From: Scolanthus callimorphus
Lineage: Eukaryota > Cnidaria > Anthozoa > Actiniaria > Edwardsiidae
Assembly: GCA_033964015.1 (NCBI GenBank)
Contig: CM066913.1
Span: 32,501,577-32,565,576, forward strand
Length of the DNA stretch: 64,000 bases
Direction of reading: 5' to 3'
How positions within the stretch are numbered: position 1 is the stretch's first letter; each line of letters starts with the position of its first letter. The position numbers were made by a program, and so were the translations under genes. The notes under the pieces were generated by a model. That model saw only the letters and a program-made list of their open reading frames with translations. It searched no databases and had not been told where the DNA came from. Below, one piece after another: positions 48,208 through 60,600 of this stretch.

Positions 48208-48377
48208 GGAAATTTCTGCAGAAACCCATTCATGGAGAAGTTTAATTTCTCATGGTGCAAGAACCATGGGAAGTGCTCAGATTTCCCATGGCTGTCCATG
48301 TGAATTCCAAATACTTCCCATGCTCGAGCCTTGGGAAATTCAGCTTTTCCCATGGATGGGTTTCTGCAGAAATTCCC
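48208..48377. mobile_element. CTGCAG-palindrome MITE, copy 3
   Basis: Full-length copy with ends ggaaatttctgcagaaaccc and gggtttctgcagaaattccc. Confidence 0.88.
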
Positions 48378-49020
48378 GGTGAAGTAGGAACTTTTTTTCT
48401 GGAGCTATACCAATGCAAAAGTAGTTGGCGCACTAGCCCTTCCGTCCCTTCCTGCCTCTTTCAATGTTGGCTGGAAAATCAGGCCGCTTGTTCAGCTCAA
48501 CTAGCAACATTGAAAGGGCGAAGGCAGCGGGAAGGGGAGCCGAGTGCGCCAACGTTGTGCATTTGATTATAGTATGAGATGGAAGCTCCTCTATCATGGT
48601 CTCCTGGCTTCCAACCTGACTAATCTCTATAGTCAACTCTCTCGCGTTCACTGTTGTTTGTGTTTTCAAACACGGCACGAGCTTACAAATATACAAAATT
48701 GAAAACGCTCTTAGTATCTCGTGCGTTTTATATTCTCGTGGCATCATGCCGAGGCCAACGCCCCAAGCAGTACAAACCCGTATACTCTACAAAATGTCAC
48801 GTGATCTATCCTCCAATGCTATAACGACCCCTCTTGTGGGAGCAACAAACATATTAAAAACCGATCTACACGTATTTCATATTCTCATAATCACTTCTTT
48901 CCTATTAAAATACTCCAATAGAAAACTATTTTTACATTATTATTCTTTCCTGTTACAACACAACTTGAGATTGTTAAAATTAATATTTCAAAAATCATCT
49001 AAAATTTCACAGTAATTGAG

Positions 49021-49914
49021 CGATCCCCGCATTTTAGCAGCTGGACAATAACCTCGATTTTCTCCTGGTTTCGCCTCGGAAGTCTCTTATGCTATAGTTA
49101 CAATACCTAAAAACGAAGATATTCTGAAAGTTTGTGAGTAATACGAGAATTTGGAGCGAAGTTATAGGCCTCTAAAGTTGCATATTTATTATAGTGTTTG
49201 TATGGAGACCGGACGGATTGTGTCCGATCCTGATACGACGTCTCTAAAAATAGCGGCCTATAACTTTGCTCCTAATTGCTATCAAAACAGGTAGAGTTTC
49301 AATCGAGCCGTTTCAATTTCAAGCCTGTGGGTTGCAAATTTCTATCACGTGACGTCTAAAAAAATGTCACGTGACCTAGTCTTGATGACTTCCAGCCAAT
49401 TTTATTGGCTGAAATTTTAAAAACAGTCAGTGCTTAGTCACATGACCATTTTCTCTTGGTCACATGTCAAATTTTTGGTCAGCACGTGATACAAAACAGC
49501 GAACCGTGGGTTCGAAATTTCAACGGCGCGATTGAAACTCTACCTGTTTTGATAGTACCACCATTTCCTTCAACCCTGAAGCTTAACGATTTTTTTCGCG
49601 TAGGTTTACGTTTCAAACGTGCACGTTTTGTCGAGACGTGGTCGGTTTTCTTGCTCGCTGATTGGCTGCTGTTTTGACCGTTATTTTTCAGCCAATCAGC
49701 GAGCGAGAAACGCGACTGCTTCTCGACAAAACGTGCACGTTTGAAATGTAAACCTACGCGAAAAAATCGTCAAGCTTCAGGGTTGAACGCAAATGGTAAT
49801 ATTGCAATACCCCAAAATAATCAGGATTTCTTAGTTTTGGGGTATTCTAGCTAGAGCATAGAAAATTTAGCGAGAATACCAAATTATTGCTTAACTTCTA
49901 ATTTGCGGGGATCG
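49021..49914. mobile_element. Foldback element with gatccccgc ends and nested palindrome
   Basis: Outer ends cgatccccgca and tgcggggatcg; inner inverted pair caggtagagtttcaatcg/cgattgaaactctacctg; nested element at 49570-49786. Confidence 0.7.
49570..49786. mobile_element. Nested palindromic MITE
   Basis: Arms from tcaaccctgaagctt to aagcttcagggttga, matching over about 95 bases each (gcgtaggtttacgtttcaaa and complement), with gctgattggct/agccaatcagc near the loop. Confidence 0.85.
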
Positions 49915-50819
49915 GTCACTTTCTACGTTTGCATGCAATGGTGTCAGCCGGGTTTTAGAAACCCTAGAATTCTAGCGGACCTTGATACTTTAAGTCATTA
50001 TTGTATATTAATACAATGTATAAAATGTGATACTTTATTCTGACAGTGTTATAAAATGACTATCTATCATTATAAATAAGACCAGCGCTTGCGCGGCACG
50101 CGGGACGTCGTCAAATGAATCTGTAGAGATAGAAAGCGCTTTGTTAATTCTTCGTTTGCATCTGACGTCACTAGTACGTTCAGGTGGATGGTTACCAAAA
50201 GATATGTCATAGGCGGGGGACAGGGGGTGCTCGAGCACCCCCACTTTTCGTCAAATTTTCATACATTTACTGTATTTTGTGTTTTCACTCTTCCCATACA
50301 TCCTTACTAATGAGCACTCCCACTTTTTATGGTCCTGCGCCGCATATGTATGTAATCAGCGTCCATTCTGCATACGTGTCACCAGATTGATGATAATCCT
50401 CATTTTAAGTTCGAGACCATGTTGATAAAGGACGGGACACGAGCGGTACCAAAGCAAGCACACGAGCTCAGCAGGTGGTGACTGGATACAATGGTACCTA
50501 TAGTACAGCGGCTAAGCGCATTGCGATGGCACGTGTTGTATTATATGGAGTATATTGACACACATATGACCAGACCAGCGCCATTTAATATCAGACTACC
50601 CATTATAATTTACACACCGATTATTAAATGTGACAGAAGTCCTTAATGGAAGCAGTCGCATGCTTGTTTGTTTTGCTTTGTTTTACTTTTTTCCTTACGT
50701 TCAAAGATGGATAAAATGGTACCGACAGGTTTAGGATTCAGTGGTGCTCTGAGTGTTGTTCGAAAACGAAGGTGCAGTTGTTATAATTCCAATGTCAAAC
50801 ATCATTGACTCAAGAAATT

Positions 50820-51236
50820 ATTCCCGTTTTCACTATTCTGCGGACTCTACGCCAACTTACAAACCGCGGTTTGGCTTCCGTCGATCAAACGAATGAAGAG
50901 GTCTGGGTGATTTCATGCAGGCTTTGGAGATTTTTTGAACTAAAACCGTTCTTTACCATAAATTGCAAACAAAACTTAGAAAAAGTTCATACGCTTGTCT
51001 CTTTGATGGATGGAGTTTGCAGAATTATGAAATATTGACATTTCCGAATGCCAAACACTGCGTTTTGGCTTCCGTCAATGCCAACTTTGAGTCAAATCAT
51101 CAAGTACACGCATGTTTGCTGAGTTTGGTTTGCATTTTACAGTGAAATCACCCAGATTTGTTCACCCGTTTGATTGACGGAAGCCAAACCACGGTTTGTT
51201 GGACGGTAAAGAGTTCGCAGAAATCGCAGTAAATGA
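50820..51236. mobile_element. TIR element with about 100-bp arms
   Basis: Arms share aaaccgcggtttggcttccg, then tcgatcaaac, and its complement near 51165-51200; no coding capacity. Confidence 0.7.
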
Positions 51237-54200
51237 GAATGAACTAAAACATAAAAATACTCTTCACTTCAAAAAGAAGTTGGGAAAATTTGCAGAAACA
51301 TCTCTACAATTCAATTTGCCAGGATATGATATTTTCCTGGTGTCATAGCCATAACATCAATGAGTTTTTTTACGCTCCAGCTGGCCGAAGTAGATGCGTG
51401 CTCGACAGTTTTCAATGTACACATTCTACAAATAGGATAATTGCGAAAACCTTACAAAAACAAATAACAGTACACGAAATAGAGATCACGAAGTAGATGC
51501 ACAACATCAATCAGTCTACTAAAAACACTTTTCAAGTTGTTTATCAAACCACCCCACGGCAAATCATTTATGTTATCGCAAGACTAAGGACCTTCAGTGC
51601 TGAGATTCCACAGGTGGTTCTACGCATAACAAGTACAAACACTCAAGTCAAGTGGTTAATGAGAAACGCTCGTAAACTTTTGATTGCGTTATTTATTAAC
51701 GAAGCTCAACTAAAAGCTTTCGACAACAAGCTCTTTAACAATCGCAGGCCTTTTGTTTCATAAGCATTGTAATGATAAACCTGACTTCAAAGGGCGTTGA
51801 CGACAAATTTGCCGAAGTTCCGGGAAGCACTCTTCGCAATATAGTCTGCGGCTTGTTTTGGCAACTTGCATATTGTTTGAGGTTAGTTTTGACGTAACAA
51901 ATTCTGTTAAATGAGCCATAGTTCCGAAGGCTGAACCCTGATTAAGACTTGACACAAGCCGACCGCTCTTAAACTGACAAAAGCGAGCGAAACGTGCCGC
52001 GAAGAACCGAGCAAATAAAGGGCGAAGTCGCGAGAGACCGACTTGTTGTAGATGAACATTTCAAATCGAGCGTTGAGAAGGAAAAGAGAAAGTCTACTCT
52101 CTCGCTCCAGGCGCTTGTTGGGTAGCGTATAACAATAAAGATCGGCAGAGATAAGATAAGAATAGTGTAACATCTAAAGCAAAAAGTCTTCAGGCAAAGG
52201 AAAAATTGGGTCCCTCAGTACCATGCATGAAGTAAGCACAACACAAATGCCAGTAGGTTTTTCAACCAATACGCTCTTGTATGCGGGTTTTTACTGTCAC
52301 TCTTAATATGCGATCAGCGAAAAAAGATTACAAGCTCGTTTTCAAAATAAAAGTGCGTCCACCCTAAGGCTAATACGTGTTCAGACTAAATATGTTCCGA
52401 ACATGTCCATTTGCACCTCCAGAGAAACCTGGTGACATTTCTACCAAATTGCATGCGAATTTTAAAGTATGTTGCAATAAAGGTAAGTGAGCCATAGATG
52501 AAAAGCTGTTCCACGTATTGCGTGACGCGTGACGCGTGTGTTTTGTCCGGCGTGTTATTCAGGCGTTACTCGGCGTGTATTGTTCTACGAACTGTTAATG
52601 GCAGAGTCATTAGTGAAATAGCCCGACACAATGCAGACACAATACAGCAGCTGCTAAAACACTCAACAATCGCTTAGTTATGCGGGCAATCAGAAAGCGA
52701 GGAGAGTAAACATTGGACGCGCTAGTGACGGTATGCAATGGTATTTCGATGAGCAGAGTGAGCATTTTAAAACACCAAGGACAAAATAATATAGAACTAA
52801 GGGTTTTAGGGTTACATAAAAAGTAATAAAGAAACACAACTAACGTCTTGCATTTGAGGGTGTACAAAATGATATTCTGTTTTAAATCATCAAAACTACA
52901 ACTATTTATCAAAGAAAAAAAAATCACCGGCTTGCCAAAAATTTAAATTTAAATTTAACAATCGGTGCAAATTTTCCAAGCATTAAAAAATGACTATAGC
53001 ATCCTGTTAATATTGGCAATCAATGAATGCGAAAAATGACTAACGATTTTGGAGCTTTAGAAAATGATTTATTGGTAATTCGAAATCTCTTTGTCGTTCA
53101 CTAGACCGTGTACGGCGGTGACATCAAACGATAGCGCATACCGCGCGCCAAAAAGACGGCTAGTAAAATTATATTGGTGATCATTTAAAAATATTTTCTT
53201 TCATCACGACGATGCAAAATCTCAGCACAGGTGCAAGCAAAGATGCGAAATTTGTAGTGTGAATCTTGTACAGTACCCTTGTACTTTAGTCATGTTTGTT
53301 CTGCGCGTTTCGATTACGTCATCGTTTACCACAGGGATCCCGCACTGCATTCCACTCCAAGCAGGTGGTACACACAGTGATATGGCAGTTGATAACAAAT
53401 TAACTGTTTCGCTATCACATTGAGAATGAAATGAAGAAATCAGCTGGTGGTTGTTTAAATTATGCCCTGACATGCATAAAGCCTGGACCTTGTACTCGCA
53501 CACCCAACTGTCAGCTGATGTCTTGCTCTCAAATTAGCAAATCAGAACGATTTTTGTCGCATTGCCAAGCGTAACAAACCGATTCTGAAAAAATGACGCA
53601 ATCGAGCATAAAAACTTTTCCATCTCAGAAAATCTTGTCTTATATCAAATGTAAACAGGGTTTGGCTTGTACGATGATTAAATCTAGTTTGTGCTTTCTA
53701 AAACTGCGAAAATCCCTGCATCTCCTGCTGGATCTGGATCTAGGAACGTTTCGTTTTGACAAACAACCCTTTGTGGACCGTTAGTTGAGATCAGCTGGTG
53801 GGCACTGGGTCCCACGCGGTTTCCCTGTAAGCCGTATGTTAACAGCACTAGTACTCAGACACGAAGTAAGCTCCCGAACCTACTACCGGGCTACTGTGAA
53901 CACCATATTTGGAATCAAGTGTAAGCTCCAATGCTGAGGATTACATCATCCTCAGTGACAGTACTCACTCACTAGCAGGGCTTGAATTTGCGACAAACTG
54001 GTCGCCAATGCGACTAGATTTTTGGCTCAGGCGACAACATTTTTTAACTAAGTCGCCTCTCTAGGCGGCCATGCCACATGATTATTTCTTTTTTTATGTT
54101 CATAAACTGAAAATAATGAATCGCGGAAAAAACAGTCTTCCTACGATATGATAAAATGAGCCTTTCAGATAGGCGAAAATGTGGGCACAAATAACACTAC

Positions 54201-54254
54201 CACAGGCAACCAAAATGAAAAAATGTGACAGAAATAACTTGGCTATTGACTCAG

Positions 54255-54285
<31 letters not shown>

Positions 54286-54533
54286 TTAACCGGCAGGAAC
54301 CTGTACGAGTCCGGAAATACCGTGGCCAAAGTCTTGTATTTTCAAAGCCGAAGTCACGGTATCTTGCGGGAATGAATCTTCCCCGGGCTTAGAGGGAGGG
54401 TGTATAGTGAACTATTACATAGCCTCTCGTTCTATTACCACACTGAATTTCTGCAAGATTCATTCCCGCATCTTGCGATCTGTACCGTAGACTACGTGCA
54501 GTACGTAAATACACGCACATAGATCTAAATCAC

Positions 54534-54699
54534 TTACTCGCTAGGTTCGGACATCTGTAAAGAGCTCCTGTCTCCTCTGAACTTGACAAACCTCCGCGAG
54601 TTTTCACCTCGACTGCTAGTACTACCGTGTTTGTGTCGACCTCGCTTCTTTTTCTTCTTCTCACCAGACTTCTCCCCACGTCGATGACGTCGTTCGCTC
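54534..54699 (-). CDS. CELSR: Adhesion GPCR last recognised exon, very basic
   Basis: Acceptor gctgtgtag. After completing a Gly codon it reads SERRHRRGEKSGEKKKKKRG and ends SEPSE with TAA at 54536-54534. The stop lies within a gtaagt consensus donor, so splicing to a further exon is possible. Confidence 0.7.
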
Positions 54700-57600
54700 C
54701 TACACAGCAAGACGACAAATAGACATGAAATTACTGGAAGGTCACACTATACATGATTTCTACTCTATTTAGAAATCCATACAGCTGTTTCAAAAAGGTT
54801 GCACCGTTCAAACTGCCTGTTGTCACGGAATTTCTGCAGAAACCCATCCATGGGAAAAGCTGAATTTCCCAAGGAACGCATGGGAAGTGTTCAGAATTCA
54901 CATGGATAGCCGTGGGAAATCCGAACACTTCCTATTCCTCTACCATGGGAAATTCAGCTTTTCCCATGGATGGGTTTCTGGAGAAATTCCCTGTGTAGCC
55001 CGCGGTGCATCACTATCGCAGTTTGCTCACCCTTCTACTGACTTGTCGGGTGACTTGTCCTCGGGTTTCCCCTCATCTGATGGAAGGTCCGGTAACACTA
55101 TCGGGATGTACGTTCCGGGTTTCGGCTTCTTCAGCGCCGACTTGAGCGGTTTCTTCTGTAGCTGAACCTCGGTAGGCGTTTCCGCGGGCGTGGTCGGCTC
55201 AACCGTCGATGATGGCTTGTTTTCTGATATGATTTCAGGTATGACCTTGAATGTAGGTCCGTCTTTCCGTGGCTTAACCGGGACAACTTTATCTTCCTCG
55301 TCCGTCTCGGACGAGTCGCTATCGTTAAACTTCTTTTCGAGTTCCTCCTCAGGGGTGGTGTCTGGGGACAAAAGTGTATCAATAGGTTACCATGGCAACA
55401 TCTCAATAGCAAGGTAATATGGTGTTACCATGGTATTATGGCGTTACCGTGGTAATATGGTGTTACCATGGTTATATGTTGTTACCATGGTAATATGGTG
55501 TTACCATGGTAATATGGTGTTACCATGGTAATATGGTGCTATCACGGTAATATGGTGTTACCATGGTAATATGGTGTTACCATGGTAATATTGTGTTAGG
55601 GGCGTTAGCTGTCACCTCAAACATAGTAATGGCTACGGGGATCAGGTCCGCAATGTCGATCTTAGCCAATTGGGTCCTGAAGTTCACCACCACCCAGTGA
55701 GACTGTGTAGATGGTCAGACTGGTCACTCCACTCAGGAGCAGTCCATGGGAAAAATGAAGATCCATAGCAAGTCTTAGTCATTCTCGAAGCAAGAGCTCC
55801 CCGGCTCGTCACCCCGCGGGGGAGGCTCTGGTGATAGCCATTGACGCATGCGCTAGATATGACAGAGAGACCGTTGAGAGAAACACCTTTCTGCGCATTC
55901 CCCAACGTTCAAAATCAGCCAATCAGCGAAGTCCCACAAATGGATGTCCCCAGAGCCTCCCCCGCGAGCAGACTAGCATTAAGATGTTCATAAAGCGGTG
56001 CTGGCTTAAAGACTTCCTGGTTGGACGTTCGTTTGACGTCTTCTACCTGCGACTGTTGCATTTTGCTGAGAAACCCGTTTGCACGAAATAAAAATAAACA
56101 AAAACTATCAAGGAAATCGTCGCCATGACTGCTGTCTTCACTCTCGTTGTCACTGACCACCGCGCTTGTCCTCATCTTTGAAAAGCAGGGTGGATGGCGC
56201 ACTTCGGCCAATTCGAATCTTCACTGCTGTGTTTGACTTACCCATAGGAGTACTATGCATTGGTCCATCGGATGCATAGAACGTGGCGCCTGTAAGAAAA
56301 AAAAAACGAGGTTTTCATTGGTACATAATAGACTAGTCAAGGAGCAATTACACGGCGTGTTGTCAAGGTAACCTAGATATTGGCCTGGCGGCTATCAATT
56401 TACATCTAGACAACGACGGACGACCTAACATGCTAAAATAGTGATCTGGGGATAGATAGCCTGTGTACATCCGCTAATCAGGAACGAGTCCCCGAGAGTC
56501 CCCGGAGAAGGGATTGCGTGACCTGTACACGATTATTAACGTGATTTCACAGACCGTACTAATCCTCTTGGAGGTTAGTAGCGGATGTACACAGGCTGGT
56601 CTTTTACATGTGTACTGTAACTTGCAAGAAGCACATGTGGAATGTTTGCGAAGCAACAGTGAGCGCCTGCCTGTGAAAATGCAAAACGTGACGTGACGTA
56701 CCTTTTGGTCTCTTCTTGGGTTTGATGGGAGTCTTTTTATCTCCGTTAGGAGCTGTGGAAAGCATGAAGGATGCTTTGTCAATAAAACCTGCTCCCCTGG
56801 AGCATGGCAAATGCTCTAGTGGTGCACAACTGCCCCCACCCCACCCCTCCACGAGTTATTCGTCCTTAGGGCTGGACCATTAGAAATTGGGGGAGGGGGG
56901 GTGGCAATTCCCCCAAAAAACATCGAGCAAGGCCAATCCTTCCAAAAAAAATCTTGCAGAGATCCAAGCTAGTACAAAAACATCATATAAATTCCGAAAA
57001 AAAATTATTGCACAACCTGATCCCCGAAAAAAAAATTCATGCGCAAAAACATTGCCACCCCCCCCCCCCCCCTCCCCCAATTTCTAATGGTCCACCCCTT
57101 AGAGGAGCCGACCCGTCCTTCCCACAATGCACTGCTTCACCATCATTTTTGTTAACAGCAAAATAAAGGGACTTCACAAAACTGTTGGCGCCCGCTGGCG
57201 ACCAAATATTTTGCTGCTCTTTTCAAGCTTGATCCACCTGGCGACCAAACGTTATGTTCAGGCGACCAGTTTTTTGCACTTGGTCACCAGCTGGCGACAA
57301 AGAAAATAAGTTAATTTCCAGTCCTGACTCTGGCGACTAAATTTCCCAACTAGGCGACTATTTTTATCATGATTAGGAGGCAACTGACGACTTGACAAAT
57401 TTAAATAAATTTCATGCCCTGTAGTTATGCGGGACTTTTAGTACTCACTCTGTTCGTCGTCAGATGATGCCGATGAATCTGATAGAATGACAGGTGATGG
57501 AGGTCTCTCCTCTTCCTCGTCCGACGAGGTCTCCGGTTGCGTGGTGCTGTGTTCTGGATGATAGAAATAGACAACATTAGCTGGTGCGGGAACCCATAAT

Positions 57601-60600
57601 GGACACTACACTTGAGTACCATGAACGCGAGATAACATATTTCCGTTTTGCGATAAAAACGCTTCACAATATCACTGCCCCCCTGGAACTTGGTAAGGTA
57701 GTGGAGGCGAGAAGACCTCCGTTTACTGTCTCATCCGAAAGACGTGAAGCACAGTACAGTAGAACAACTCACAATATGCACCCGTTTCGACCACGACCCC
57801 CCAAAAAAGAAATTCCCTCTGCCCCAGTTGGGAGTCGGTTCTGAAAACTCAAGAAGACATGGTAAACGTTTTCTCACCGGATTTGTCAGGAGTCTCCCAC
57901 ATCTTTCTTGCAAGTTCTATGAAGAGGAAAAAAGGTTTCGATATAGCAATGAAAAAGAATAATGCAGTTTATTGCGACTTTTTATGGCTAGGATACCCGG
58001 CAATATCCACGCGTTACTTGTGTGTGTTTCTATCATGAGTTCAACTATCAGATTGTGAAAAATGGGAAAAGCTGAATTTCCCATGGTAGAAGAATGGGAA
58101 GTGTTCGGAATTCACATGGATAGCTTTTCCCATTGATAGGTTTCTGCTGAAACTTCCTGTGAGAGGTTAGATTATTTATAACATTTAAAAAAGGTACTCA
58201 CCTAGTTCGGGGTTATCTGGATAGTATTTCGCTTTCGGTGGCTTCTTGATCAATTCCTCTGTCTCAGGATCTGAAATAGACATTGCTAATTATGACAAAA
58301 AGTAACAAAAGGGTGTGACAATACAAAGAGCTCGATTGCGAAACTCTGATGTTATCTTCCAATAAAACTATCTAAATGAATACGCAAGAAAGGATATCAT
58401 TGTTATATAGACTAAACAAGTACGCACCTGACGTCCCATCCATAGCACCTACAAAGAAATTGATTTAACAAAATTAATGGTCAGCGCATAACATATAGAT
58501 TTGCCACTTCCTAAAAGCGGAGCTCTCAATCCCCTGACCATCTAGACAATTTTTAATCCATGATTGTTACATATTATATTATATATATCATTTTTCCTTG
58601 GTGCTCCGCTTGCGCGGGCTCGCGCTGGAGCTCCGCTAATATTAGCAACTAGCCTAATTTACCAATCAACTGGTCAGCAGTGCGACCAAACGTTTGGCTC
58701 TGGCGACAAAAATGGACTCTACCCCAGCTTGAGAACAACCACTGCACGCCATGCTATTTGCCAAAATCGTGAAATGGGCTGTTAAAAAAATGAAGCCCCC
58801 ACCCCCTCCTCCCTACCGAGGAACTCCAAATTTTCAAAAATTGCTCTACCCCTGTGGAAATTCCAGACTCCTGTACAACCCCTGTGGAAATTTGAAGCAA
58901 CCCCTGTGGAAATTCTTCATTCTCTGGTGGGCCTGTGGAAATTATACAGTTGCAAATGAATACCCTGTGGAAATTCCAGGGTAAAATGAATGGCCCTGTG
59001 GAAATTCTAGGGTCAAAATCAACAAACCCTGTGGAAAATCCAGGAGCCCAATGGCGATGGTAAAATATGGTTTGGCGGCAAACAAATGCGATGACGTTAA
59101 TACTCACTGGTAGCAGTACTATCTGGTATACTGCCAGTGGCTGCTGTACTCATCGCTGTGCTGTACGCCTCGCTAGTGGGCCTGCTCGTAGCGAGAGTGC
59201 TGCTGCGCAGGCTGCTCGTGGGCTCAGTCGTGGAGGTACTAGTGTTAGCATTGTCGTCATCATCGAAGTGATACGGTGAGCGGAGGGCCTGTATCTCACT
59301 CGGGTGGTACGAGCGTTTCTGTAGAGTGACAAAGTAATCTTGAATTAGCGTGGGAATACATTTACATGCGCCAAGGTGATTCGATAAGTCTGTTTATTTC
59401 CTTTGGCCGTCACACGCCTTCATAGGCGAATGGTGGAAGGAGTGGAATGGGAGCGTTTAATTGACAAGGAACTAGAAAATATGCTATACACACAGTACTT
59501 CACTCTACCGAGTAAAGTTTAGGGTTTGGAGCCGTTTACCCCACTTATAAAATCCTTGATCAAGCCCTTTAAAGTAGCAAAATATCTACAAGTTTGTATC
59601 GGTTAATCCTTAGACATGTTTTAGGTGAGTTACTACACGCGACAGTTTTGTCAAAATTAAACACGTTTGGTCCAGTTTGCTTGACAGACAACTTGTCTAG
59701 CGAAATAGGCAGTCACAAACAAAATCCGGGTCATCTCCAGTGTAAGAACCATTCCCTGAGGACACCTTTGTGTTTAGTTACTATTTAATCATGATTGGTT
59801 CAACCTTCGTTCTACCAAACAAAGAAAGCTTTGTGACGCAGCTGGTGAGTTCGTACACTGGAGATGAGCCCAAAAACCGCACACCCCTGATGATAATAAC
59901 TTTAATAATAATAACTGTATTACTTATATAGCGCAAAATACGGAAATATGATCTCATGCACTATTGAGGGCCCTAGCCACAGAGGACCCCCAGAACCACC
60001 CACCCTGGAAATCCAACCTCCATTTTGACCACCTACCCTGGAATTCCAGAGGTCCTCAACAGAGGGGTGCGGATTTTAATGCTAGTGCCCAATGATTCAC
60101 TAAAGCGTACATGGTAATCCAAGATAGTGGGTATAATTTATAAATGGGTCATTGGTAGACTCGAGGACACTTACGAAATGCTTGACAGGTTTAGGTATGC
60201 CGTAGGTCTTGTCCCCAGTCTTCCATCGGACGTACGCGTTCTTGTACTCCTTTCGAACCTGAAAGAGACGACGTATTAGAAAAACACCACTAACAAAGGA
60301 AAGAGAAAACCATAGACTGGCAACACATTGACACAAAGAACGGAAATACAATAACGTAATAGACATGTTACCTTCTCATCGAAGAGGCAGTAAAACAGGA
60401 AAATAAACAGACCCTGGCGACAAAAAAAAAAAAGTAATATGTTGCTTATATGTTCAAGACTCAGACCCCTTACGCTCAGTAATGTCGCAGCTATTTTGTC
60501 TCCTCGTTCTTTGGATCCATTGTTTTTCCATTGTGCATTGTCTACGATTGCAAGTTCTTGTAACAGCTGGGAATTTATCACTCAATGGGTTCCCTGAATG

